A stretch of DNA of 36,050 bases from Ammonifex sp. GTDB taxonomy: Bacteria; Bacillota; Desulfotomaculia; Desulfotomaculales; DYER01. Where the stretch lies: the NCBI GenBank assembly GCA_020725605.1, contig DYER01000013.1:1-36050 (forward strand), read 5' to 3'. The notes below the pieces were generated by a model. It did no database searches. It worked only from the letters and a program-made list of their open reading frames with translations, and was not told the DNA's origin. This document shows, piece by piece, positions 20,832 through 27,667 of the stretch (position 1 is its first letter; every line of letters starts with the position of its first letter). A program made the position numbers and the translations under genes.

Positions 20832-20910
20832 CCTTCTTCGCTCCCAACCGTGGTATTTCCTGCGCCATCTCAAAGCACGCTCGTACCGCGCGCCGCAGAT
20901 GGTAGACGGC

Positions 20911-21501
20911 TTACAGGGTACCGCCAAAGTCGCGGATGGTGAAAATCGGGTCCAGCGGGACGCCCAGGCGCGCACACGCCTCGGCGCCGCCCTCCAGCCG
21001 GTCCACGAGCACGATGACCCTGGCCACAACGCAACCCGCGTCCCTCAAAACGTTAACGGTCTTAACCACCGACGCTCCGGTGGTGATCACGTCCTCGATC
21101 ACTACCACGCGGTCCCCCGGGGTCAGCGGGGGCCCCTCGATCCAGCGGCGCTTGCCGTGTGGCTTCGGTTCCTTACGTACGACAAAAAGTTTTAAATCGC
21201 GAAGGCCCTCGAGGTAGGCCACCGCGGCCACGGCCCCGGCAATGGGGTCGGCCCCGATGGTGGGGCCGCCAACGGCCTGGATGTTGTCGTTTCTGATCTT
21301 GTCGATGATAATCCGGGCCAGCAGGTAGGCCCCCTCGGGGCACAGGGTAACCTGCTTGCCGTCGAAGTAGTAATGGCTCTTCCTGCCCGAGGAAAGCACG
21401 AACTCCCCGTACTCAAAGGCGCGCTCGGCAACGAGCCGGTGTAGAGCCCTTCGCCACTCTTCTTCCAAAAGGCACCTTCCGTCCTTCGCAGGAACGACCA
21501 T
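20911..21501 (-). CDS. pyrE: Orotate phosphoribosyltransferase
   Basis: 196 residues. The PRPP-binding motif RVVVIEDVITTGASV lies near 131-145. FVLSSGRKSHYYFDGKQVTL and GGPTIGADPIAGAVA are typical of the PyrE/thermophile-type OPRT family. It transfers phosphoribosyl from PRPP to orotate to give OMP in pyrimidine synthesis. ATG 21501 follows AAGGGGTACAGGGGC. It stands alone here rather than in a pyr operon. No PyrR-type leader is seen, only an inverted repeat TTGGC/GCCAA (21589-21605) upstream. A terminator follows at 20805-20831. Confidence 0.93.
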   Translation of the reverse strand: MVVPAKDGRCLLEEEWRRALHRLVAERAFEYGEFVLSSGRKSHYYFDGKQVTLCPEGAYLLARIIIDKIRNDNIQAVGGPTIGADPIAGAVAAVAYLEGLRDLKLFVVRKEPKPHGKRRWIEGPPLTPGDRVVVIEDVITTGASVVKTVNVLRDAGCVVARVIVLVDRLEGGAEACARLGVPLDPIFTIRDFGGTL

Positions 21502-21651
21502 GCCCCTGTACCCCTTAAAACTGCATTGTATCGTTTTAATTCTCTTACCGGACGAAATATCCTGTCACCCCGGACTCAAAAATATAATTGGCGTTTTGTG
21601 CCAAACCTCCAAACCCGCTCAGGCAACCCTGCCCCGCCGCTTACGACGAAA

Positions 21652-21682
21652 AAGGCCCGCCATCGCACGCGACGGCGGGCCC
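21652..21682 (-). terminator. Terminator after the transporter unit
   Basis: On the minus strand GGCCCGCC (21681-21674) pairs with GGCGGGCC (21661-21654), with extra pairing in the loop, then TTTTTCG. Confidence 0.85.
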
Positions 21683-21698
21683 GTGTCCGGACACCGTT

Positions 21699-21863
21699 TC
21701 ACGTAAGCCTGTAGCTCAGCCAGACCAGTATTCCCAGCAGGACGATGCCCAGCCCGATGCTCCAGGCGATCAGCTGCTTCTCCACGGCCAGCAGGGGCTC
21801 TGCCTGGGCCTCCTGGAGTTCCGCCCGCAGTTCCTCCTGGGCCGAGCGGGTCTCGGTACTCAC
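21699..21863 (-). CDS. 54-residue small membrane protein downstream of the transporter
   Basis: GTG 21863 lies behind AAGGGGGTTGGCAC. An amphipathic Glu-rich N-terminal half (TETRSAQEELRAELQEAQAEPLLAVEKQL) is followed by one membrane span (IAWSIGLGIVLLGILVWLSY). It starts 25 nt after the UPF0324 stop on the same strand and is closed by the terminator at 21652-21682, so it belongs to the transporter transcript. It may be a small accessory subunit of that transporter; this is inferred only from position. Confidence 0.65.
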   Translation of the reverse strand: MSTETRSAQEELRAELQEAQAEPLLAVEKQLIAWSIGLGIVLLGILVWLSYRLT

Positions 21864-21888
21864 GTGCCAACCCCCTTCCGTGGCTCCC

Positions 21889-23337
21889 TCAGGCCAGCGG
21901 CGGTTTCATCCCGTGGAAGAAGATCCACGAGATGGCCAGCCCGATCCAGATGATGAACCCGAACAGGCACACCAGGTAAACCACGGCCAGCCGTCCGATG
22001 CCTTCCTGCCGCAGGGTCCTGAAATTCGAGATGACCCCGATGGAGAAGAAGGTCATCACGAAAAACAGGGTCCTGAAGACGTCGGCCTGGCCGATGGCCG
22101 CGTTGGCCGTGTTAAGCGCCGCCGGACCCGACAGGCTGATGGCCAGCATGACGATGAAGGTCAGGAAGTAGCCGATGACGAACTTGGGGAAGCGGTACCA
22201 GATCTCGATGGGCCGCACCTTCTCGCCCGGCTTGCACTCGATGTAATAGCACCAGATCAGTGCCAGAACGAAGGCCCAGATGCCGATGAAAACGTCGATG
22301 AAGATCTTGGTGGTGGTGGCCGCCATCAGCATCCAGTCCGGCTTGTAGGCGATGCCCTGGACCGCCAGGGCCTTGGCCCTGATCAGGGCGTCGGTGATGG
22401 CGCCGCTGGCCACCGCCGCTCCGTCGGTCTTGACCGCCAGTCCCATCCAGGCCCCCGCCACCATGGGTTCCTTATAGAGGAAGGCCTGGGCGGCAAAGGG
22501 CAGAATGAGAAGTTCCACCACGGCAAAGATGATGACCAGGGAGGAAACCATAATGGGCACCAGGGGCCTCGCCCTGATGGCCGCGCCCGTGGCGATCGCC
22601 GCCGATACCCCGCATATGGAGATACCAGAGGCCAGGGGGGCGGCCCACTCCTTGCTGAACTTAAAGTACCTGCGCGCCACCAGGTAGACCAGGGCCCAGT
22701 AAATGAGGTAGGCCTCGATGATGGCGCACAGGCCCCGGAACATGACCGCCGTGGCCAGGCCGAGGGCCTGACTGGCCTTGACGCCCAGGGCAGCGCCCAG
22801 GATGACGATGGCCGTCTTAATGTACCACTCCGGCCGGGCCGCCTCCTTCAAATAGTTGGCAAAGCCCGTGAAGAAATTACCGATGATCAGTCCCAGAATC
22901 AACGCCACTATGAAGCCGGCCTCGCCCGTCAAGCTCAGCGAGGAAGTAATACCGAACTTGGCCCGGGTATCGGGGGTAGCCGCAATGTAAGCATAGTGAC
23001 CGATAATCCAGCTCAAGTACGAGAGCCAGAAAATAACCGTGAAGCCCACGGCAAACCTGCCGGGGCTGGCCCCCAGTACGCGCGCCCCTATGCTCATGAC
23101 CACCAGGAGGAAAACGTAGGTGAGCAGTAGGGATACCACGCCGGGTAGGGCCTTGTAGGTGGCCGACGCCGGCGCCAGGGCCTTGGACAGATTAATCCAC
23201 ACGCTGGTCTTCACGGCCCAGCCCAGCAGGTCCAGCTTTAGGAACACCCCCAGGGACAGAACGAAGATGAACAGGCCGATCCAGACGGCCCACCAGTCCT
23301 CGCTCTTCACGAGGGAGCGCTCCCGTTCTTCGGCCAT
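21889..23337 (-). CDS. UPF0324 / YeiH-like putative anion (sulfate) exporter
   Basis: 482 residues with about 11-12 hydrophobic spans. The motif GISICGVSAAIATGAAI (about 240) and the following VVELLILPF match the Cons_hypoth698/UPF0324 family (YeiH), often named putative sulfate exporter; the substrate is not proven for most members. At 482 residues it is longer than the usual 330-350, with extra spans near the N-terminus and after residue 340. ATG 23337 has GGAGG 9 nt upstream. It is transcribed from the promoter at 23486-23514 with a leader of about 140 nt that can fold, and is followed by a small membrane gene. Confidence 0.85.
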   Translation of the reverse strand: MAEERERSLVKSEDWWAVWIGLFIFVLSLGVFLKLDLLGWAVKTSVWINLSKALAPASATYKALPGVVSLLLTYVFLLVVMSIGARVLGASPGRFAVGFTVIFWLSYLSWIIGHYAYIAATPDTRAKFGITSSLSLTGEAGFIVALILGLIIGNFFTGFANYLKEAARPEWYIKTAIVILGAALGVKASQALGLATAVMFRGLCAIIEAYLIYWALVYLVARRYFKFSKEWAAPLASGISICGVSAAIATGAAIRARPLVPIMVSSLVIIFAVVELLILPFAAQAFLYKEPMVAGAWMGLAVKTDGAAVASGAITDALIRAKALAVQGIAYKPDWMLMAATTTKIFIDVFIGIWAFVLALIWCYYIECKPGEKVRPIEIWYRFPKFVIGYFLTFIVMLAISLSGPAALNTANAAIGQADVFRTLFFVMTFFSIGVISNFRTLRQEGIGRLAVVYLVCLFGFIIWIGLAISWIFFHGMKPPLA

Positions 23338-23355
23338 CACCCTTCACCTCCGCGT

Positions 23356-23463
23356 AACAAAGTTGGGTTCCATCCGCTCACGCCACTTGCAGTGCGACTT
23401 TCCGGCCTCCGGCGGGAGGCCGCTGCCACCCCTCGTGACCCATCCCACCCCCCGAACCTTGTT
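23356..23463 (-). ncRNA. Structured mRNA leader upstream of the UPF0324 gene
   Basis: AACAA and GGTTC (23356-23360, 23366-23370) can pair with GAACC and TTGTT (23454-23463), closing a domain of about 108 nt with one 5-nt bulge. Inside is an 8-bp hairpin CGGCCTCC/GGAGGCCG (23403-23422), and a smaller CACT/AGTG hairpin lies nearby. It does not match a riboswitch class I know. It could be a ligand-sensing leader for the transporter or just stable RNA. Confidence 0.35.
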
Positions 23464-23485
23464 GCGTGTGGAAACTACCAACAGC

Positions 23486-23537
23486 AATTATAGCACGCCG
23501 GCATCCATACGACAATCCAACTGTCGGCCGGCCGACA
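23486..23537 (-). promoter_or_regulatory. Promoter and palindromic site of the transporter unit
   Basis: On the minus strand TTGTCG (23514-23509), 17 bp, TATAAT (23491-23486). A perfect 16-bp palindrome TGTCGGCCGGCCGACA (23522-23537) lies just upstream of the -35, where an activator or repressor would bind. Confidence 0.7.
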
Positions 23538-23592
23538 AATACACGGCCCGCACCGCCAGATAGGGGGCGCCTTTCGCCTTTCCCCATCCCCG

Positions 23593-23623
23593 CGCCGGCA
23601 TTCGGACGGCGAATGCGCCGGCG
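23593..23623 (-). terminator. Hairpin at the end of the resection operon
   Basis: CGCCGGCATTC (23593-23603) pairs with GAATG and GCCGGCG (23611-23623) with a single bulge, a 12-bp stem 8 nt after the last stop codon. There is no clear T-tract on the minus strand. Confidence 0.5.
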
Positions 23624-23630
23624 GACAGGC

Positions 23631-23999
23631 TCAGCTCAGGACGGCCGGTGCCCCTCCCACCACCTCCATGGGGAATTCGGCGCACGGCGCGCCGTCCAGG
23701 AGGACCTGGAACCAGTGCCGGCCCTCGCGGTGGAGGGTCAGACCTTCCAGCCGCACGATGACGTTGGCGTAGGGCAGGTCCGGACCCAGCACGAAGGGCT
23801 GGGAGGGCATCTCCCAGAGCACGAGGCGCCGGTCAGGTTCCAGAAAGCGGAGGCCGAAGGTGTGGGGCCCGGATGCGCCGTACCACCCCACCACCAGGTA
23901 GCAACTGAAGCAGCAGGGGTAGGTCCTGGGGTGGACGCGGTAAAAAACGCGCACCAGCGAATACCGGCCGGCCTCCTCGGCCCGCACCTCGTTGCACAT
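23631..23999 (-). CDS. DUF6941-like protein of unknown function
   Basis: 122 residues from ATG 23999. The text LYCFLMCNEVRAEEAGRYSLVRVFYRVHP, followed by YGASGPHTFGLRFLEPD and FEVQ-like beta strands, resembles the small beta-sandwich DUF6941 family; this is from memory. The similarity seems to begin about 6 residues before ATG 23999. Upstream in frame there is only CTG (24014), ATC (24029, right behind GAAGGGG) or TTG (24065, deep in yjbQ), so the true start is unclear. It is the last gene of the operon, 31 nt or less after yjbQ. No catalytic motif is seen. Confidence 0.65.
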   Translation of the reverse strand: MCNEVRAEEAGRYSLVRVFYRVHPRTYPCCFSCYLVVGWYGASGPHTFGLRFLEPDRRLVLWEMPSQPFVLGPDLPYANVIVRLEGLTLHREGRHWFQVLLDGAPCAEFPMEVVGGAPAVLS

Positions 24000-24030
24000 C
24001 AGGAAACAGTACAGGCGGGGTTCCCCGATC

Positions 24031-24444
24031 TCAGCCCACCCCTTCCCCCACGACCCGCACCACAAGTTTACGCCGGCGTGGGCCGTCGAATTCGCAGAAA
24101 AACACTCCCTGCCAGGTTCCCAGGAGCAGTTTCCCCCCGCTCACCGGCACCGTCTGGGAGACCCCCACCAGGGTGGCCTTGATGTGGGCGTCGGCGTTGC
24201 CCTCCGTGTGACGGTACCGGCCCTCCCGCGGCGCAAGGATACTGAGGCGCTCGAGGATGTCCTGGGGCACGCTCGGGTCCGCGTTTTCGTTGACGGTGAT
24301 GCCCGCCGTGGTGTGGGGCACGTAAAGGTAGCACATTCCCTCCCTGATGCCGCTTCTCGCCACCACCAGGTTTACCTCGGGGGTGACGTCAATGAACTGG
24401 TTGCGCTCGTGGCTTGCCACGCTCAGCGTTTCGGTGTACTGCAT
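24031..24444 (-). CDS. yjbQ: YjbQ family protein (UPF0047, thiamine-phosphate synthase side activity)
   Basis: 137 residues, usual length. The family signatures are VPHTTAGITVNENADPSV, EGNADAHIKATLVG and LGTWQGVFFCEFDGPR; the conserved His residues form the metal/active site. YjbQ proteins have weak thiamine-phosphate synthase activity and an unclear cellular role. ATG 24444 lies 18 nt after the Rad50 C-part gene, behind CCGGGGGG. It is in line with the resection genes, but nothing links it functionally to them. Confidence 0.9.
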   Translation of the reverse strand: MQYTETLSVASHERNQFIDVTPEVNLVVARSGIREGMCYLYVPHTTAGITVNENADPSVPQDILERLSILAPREGRYRHTEGNADAHIKATLVGVSQTVPVSGGKLLLGTWQGVFFCEFDGPRRRKLVVRVVGEGVG

Positions 24445-24462
24445 GAAACGACCCCCCGGCTA

Positions 24463-25098
24463 TCAACGTACCACACTTTCGCCGTTTCGCATCTCCACCA
24501 CGAAGGCCCGGTCGCCCACCTCGGCCAGGTGCTGGTTGTGAGTCACCAGGATAATCTGCCGCCCGAACATTTCGGCGATGCTCTTGAGGAATAGGGCCAC
24601 GTTGCGGGCGTACTCCTCGGAAACGTGCTTGCCCGGTTCGTCCAGCATCAGCGGCCCGGGCAGGGGCGGCCGCACGGTCTGCAACAGGGCCACGCGCAGG
24701 GCCAGGGAAACGACGTCCACCACTCCCCCGCCCCTGGCGTCCTGGGGCCTGTTGACCACCTGGTGCCCGCCGTAATCCGAGGCCACGTAAAACTCGGCTT
24801 CGGGCCGGTCGCGGCGCTCCTGGACCTCCATTTTAAACCGAACGTCGGCTCCGAACACGTACTGGAGGGCCTGGGTAACCATGTACTCCACCTGCTGCCG
24901 CGCCTGTTCCCGGGCAAATACCGAGACCTCCTGCAGGAGCAGGCGTACCTTTTCCAGCAGGGCCACGGTCCGGGCGATCTCCTCCCGCCGCGCCGCGGCC
25001 CGCTCCCGCGAGGACCGCAATTCCTCGTACTGGCCCCGCCGGTGATGGTAGATCGACTCCAGTTCCTGAAGGCGGGCCCGGAGCTCGTGCAGCGTCAC
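24463..25098 (-). CDS. Rad50/SbcC-like ATPase, C-terminal arm (Walker B part)
   Basis: 211 residues from GTG 25098 (GGGAG 8 nt upstream, 4 nt after the previous stop). An N-terminal coiled coil (1-75) is followed by the C-lobe of an SMC/Rad50 head: a degenerate ABC signature (DARGGGVVDVVSLALRVALL, 120-139), Walker B and D-loop (LMLDEPGKHVS, 150-160) and the H-loop (VTHNQHLAEVGD). There is no Walker A; that is carried by the protein at 25341-26672. The two must join to form a working ATP-binding head. Together with the small coiled-coil protein they sum to 743 residues, a short Rad50. It acts with Mre11/SbcD in DNA-end processing. Confidence 0.82.
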   Translation of the reverse strand: MTLHELRARLQELESIYHHRRGQYEELRSSRERAAARREEIARTVALLEKVRLLLQEVSVFAREQARQQVEYMVTQALQYVFGADVRFKMEVQERRDRPEAEFYVASDYGGHQVVNRPQDARGGGVVDVVSLALRVALLQTVRPPLPGPLMLDEPGKHVSEEYARNVALFLKSIAEMFGRQIILVTHNQHLAEVGDRAFVVEMRNGESVVR

Positions 25099-25102
25099 GG
25101 TC

Positions 25103-25372
25103 TCAGCTCCCGCCCCTGCCCACAAGGTCCCAGGGCAACAACGACTCGGCCTGCTCCAGGAGCGCGGAAATTTCCCGGTCCAGGCGCTCAATCTCCTCCG
25201 CCAGGTTTTCCGGCTTCACGCCCAGGGCCTCCAGTTCCCGCAAAATCTCCCCCTCCTGCCGCGCCAGCTCCTCCAGCCTGGTCTCGGCCTGGATGCGCAT
25301 CTGCTTGGCCTTTTCCAGGGCCTCGCGGAGCTCCCTGATCCTATCCTCCACGCCCTTGGCCGCCAATTTCAC
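25103..25372 (-). CDS. Small coiled-coil protein between the Rad50 arms
   Basis: 89 residues, almost all heptad-patterned helix: VEDRIRELREALEKAKQMRIQAETRLEELARQEGEILRELEAL, then LAEEIERLDREISALLEQAESLL. GTG 25372 is behind CGGGGGGGA and overlaps the end of the Walker A gene by 32 nt in another frame. By position it corresponds to the upper part of the descending coiled-coil arm of Rad50, just after the zinc hook. This is an inference: it could instead be a separate adaptor. Confidence 0.7.
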   Translation of the reverse strand: MKLAAKGVEDRIRELREALEKAKQMRIQAETRLEELARQEGEILRELEALGVKPENLAEEIERLDREISALLEQAESLLPWDLVGRGGS

Positions 25373-26672
25373 TCCCCCCGACCAGTTCCGTGAGTATGCG
25401 GCGCACCGTGGCGCGGTCCACCTCGCCGAAGCACACGGGGCAGCGTTTCAACTGGCTCAGCAGGGCCGCGTACTCCCGGGCCAGGCTCTCCTGTTCCCGC
25501 ACGCGCTCCGCCAGGTAGGCGCGGCCCCGGGCCCGGCGTTCCCCGAGGTCCGCCAGTTTCCTGCCCTTTTCCACCAGCAGGGTACGCCGCGCCACCGCAT
25601 CCGCCAGGGCGCCCACCGCGGACTCCGCGGCCGGCACGCCGCCGGTGCGCTCCGCCACCAGGGTCGCCTCCCGGCGGGCCTGTTCCAGGCGGCGCAGCCT
25701 CGCCGACGCCCGCTCCAAAGCCGCCCGGCGCTCCCGGGCCCGCGTGGCCCCCTCGAGGGCCTGATTGGCCTGGTGCACGCGGGCCGTGCGCTCCAGGATG
25801 CCCCGCAGAACCCGCGCGTTGCGCCTGTTTTGCTCCAGGGCCTCGCGCCGCTGCCGCAGGAGCACCAGGTCCCGGTACACCTGCCGGGCACGCTCCACGG
25901 CTTCTTCGGCCGCCGCAACCGGCTCCAGGCGCCCCAGCAGGTCCCGGTTGCGGGCCGCCTCCTCCCGCACCGCGCCCAGCCTCGCGGCCAGGGCGGTCAG
26001 GGCGGCGCGCCTGGCGGTCAGCTCCTCGGCCCTTTGCAAGACCGAGGCTATCCTGGCCAGGCGCTCCCCGAGCAGCGGCAGGTCCGCGAATTCCTCCAGG
26101 CGCGCCTCCAGGCGCCGGATCTCCTCGTCCACCTCGCGCTCCTCCTGCTGGAGCCGCTGGACGTCGCGCAGGACCCCGCGCAGCGCCGCGTCCACCACGT
26201 GCACCCCGTAGAGCCGGCCGATGGCCCGGGCCCGGACCGATCCCGACTGCTCCAGAAGGAAGGGGGCTTCGAGCTGTCCCGCCAGGTGCAGGGCCACCTC
26301 CAGGTCGTCGTCCAGCCGCACCTTGGCCACACCGTGGGCCGCCGCCACCGCGGGGGGCACCTCGGAACCGAAGCCCTCGTACACCGACACCCGCCCGTCG
26401 CGCCGCACCAGGTAGCGGTTGCGGTTCCCGCTCCGCTCCCGGGTTACGGCCGTCCCGTCGTCCAGTACCACGGTTACCCGGCACTCCGTGGCCCCGGCCC
26501 GCACGAAGTCAGCCCCGCGGGGTTCGTTGTAGAAAACCCAGCGCAGGGCGCGCAAAATGGCGCTCTTGCCCCGGTCCGACTCTCCCACGATCACGTTTAG
26601 CCCGGGGCTCAGTTCCAGGTCCGTGTAACGGTGGGATTGGAAGTTCTCAATGATTACCCGTTTCACGTACAC
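25341..26672 (-). CDS. Rad50/SbcC-like ATPase, N-terminal arm with zinc hook
   Basis: 443 residues from GTG 26672 (AAGGGGAG upstream; 26-nt overlap with sbcD). MYVKRVIIENFQSHRYTDLEL is the classical SMC/Rad50 start. Walker A is G30-S37 (GESDRGKS), and the Q-loop segment LEAPFLLEQSGS follows near 142-153. Residues about 180-400 are a long Arg/Ala/Leu-rich coiled coil. Near the end LKRCPVC (CxxC at 411-414) is a zinc-hook motif, which in normal Rad50 sits at the tip between the two arms. Here the polypeptide stops 29 residues later, so the protein holds only the ascending arm. It acts with the two following genes and Mre11/SbcD. Confidence 0.85.
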   Translation of the reverse strand: MYVKRVIIENFQSHRYTDLELSPGLNVIVGESDRGKSAILRALRWVFYNEPRGADFVRAGATECRVTVVLDDGTAVTRERSGNRNRYLVRRDGRVSVYEGFGSEVPPAVAAAHGVAKVRLDDDLEVALHLAGQLEAPFLLEQSGSVRARAIGRLYGVHVVDAALRGVLRDVQRLQQEEREVDEEIRRLEARLEEFADLPLLGERLARIASVLQRAEELTARRAALTALAARLGAVREEAARNRDLLGRLEPVAAAEEAVERARQVYRDLVLLRQRREALEQNRRNARVLRGILERTARVHQANQALEGATRARERRAALERASARLRRLEQARREATLVAERTGGVPAAESAVGALADAVARRTLLVEKGRKLADLGERRARGRAYLAERVREQESLAREYAALLSQLKRCPVCFGEVDRATVRRILTELVGGSEIGGQGRGG

Positions 26673-27660
26673 GGTTCTCCCCTTCTCCCGCAGCCAGGGT
26701 CTCGTGGGCCAGCGCCAGCCTCCTCAGGGCCTCCTGCCGCACCTCTTCCTCCACCCCGTGGCGTTCGGCGATGGCGGCGATGATCTGGTCCAGGGCGAGG
26801 GCCTCCAGGCCACCGCTCTCCCGTACCACCTGCACGAAGCGGGCCAGCTTCTCCTCCCGGAAGGCCGAAACCAGGAGGCGGCTCCGGTCCAGTACCTCCC
26901 TTCCCGGCGCGGCGCTGGCCAGGGGAATGCGGCGGTGGTGGGGAGCGGGCCCGCCGAAATCCAGCAATACCACCTGGGGCGTGCGCTCCAGCTCCCCGGG
27001 CAGCACGGTGAGCCGGGCCAGGGCCCCCGGATTGATGAAGTAGCGGCCGTTCAGGCAGATGTCCCCGAAACCCAGGTGCGCGTGTCCGGAAAGGGTGTAG
27101 TCGGCCTCGGTGGCCGCGATGCGCTCCACCACGGTGCAGCAGGCCCCGGGGAAAAAAGGACGCTCCACCAGCATGCCGTGCACCATATGAATGGCCACGT
27201 CGCAGGAGCGCTTCCGTACCACGTAGTCGTGCACCGGATCGCGCCGGTCCAGGTCGTAGTGGAAGTGCTGGCCCGTCAGTTGCACCCTTACCCCTTCGGC
27301 TTCCAGGTACACCGGCTCCCCTGGCGCGAGCAAGCGCAGCCAGCCCAGGCGTGCCAGGAACCCCAGCATGGTACGGCCCAGGCTTTCCGGATTCTGCCCG
27401 AAGAGGTCGTGGTTGCCGGCCACCACGTACAGGGGGGCCTCCAGGCCGCGCAGGATCTCCAGGAATTCGGCGCACACCTGGAGGGTGGGGTTGGGCAGGT
27501 CGAAGAAGTCGCCCCCGTGCAGTACGGCGTGCACTTCCAGTTCGTTTGCCAGCCGCACCACTTCCCGCAGCTTGGCCTTGAGGGCCTCGGGGAAGTTGTC
27601 CCGCCGGTTCTGGGGCGTGGTGCCGCGTATGTGGGTGTCGGTCAGGTAAAGGAGGCGCAT
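26647..27660 (-). CDS. sbcD: Mre11/SbcD-like DNA exonuclease
   Basis: 337 residues. Metallophosphoesterase motifs in order: LTDTHIRG (D7, H9), HGGDFFDLPNP, VAGNHDLFGQNPES, MVHGM and LSGHAHLGFGD, followed by GALAR. All Mn-binding residues of the Mre11/SbcD family are present. A C-terminal helical region (about 265-337) would bind the Rad50 coiled coil. It degrades DNA ends and hairpins with Rad50. ATG 27660 lies 7 nt after the herA stop, and its 3' end overlaps the Rad50 N-part gene, so expression is coupled. Confidence 0.9.
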   Translation of the reverse strand: MRLLYLTDTHIRGTTPQNRRDNFPEALKAKLREVVRLANELEVHAVLHGGDFFDLPNPTLQVCAEFLEILRGLEAPLYVVAGNHDLFGQNPESLGRTMLGFLARLGWLRLLAPGEPVYLEAEGVRVQLTGQHFHYDLDRRDPVHDYVVRKRSCDVAIHMVHGMLVERPFFPGACCTVVERIAATEADYTLSGHAHLGFGDICLNGRYFINPGALARLTVLPGELERTPQVVLLDFGGPAPHHRRIPLASAAPGREVLDRSRLLVSAFREEKLARFVQVVRESGGLEALALDQIIAAIAERHGVEEEVRQEALRRLALAHETLAAGEGENRVRETGNH

Positions 27661-27667
27661 GGGTTAT

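Noticed and set aside
24463-26672. Sequencing frameshifts creating an artificial three-part Rad50
   Set aside because: Not excluded, but each downstream gene has its own start codon with a ribosome site and natural end, and the first break falls just after the zinc hook; kept as a finding with a check.
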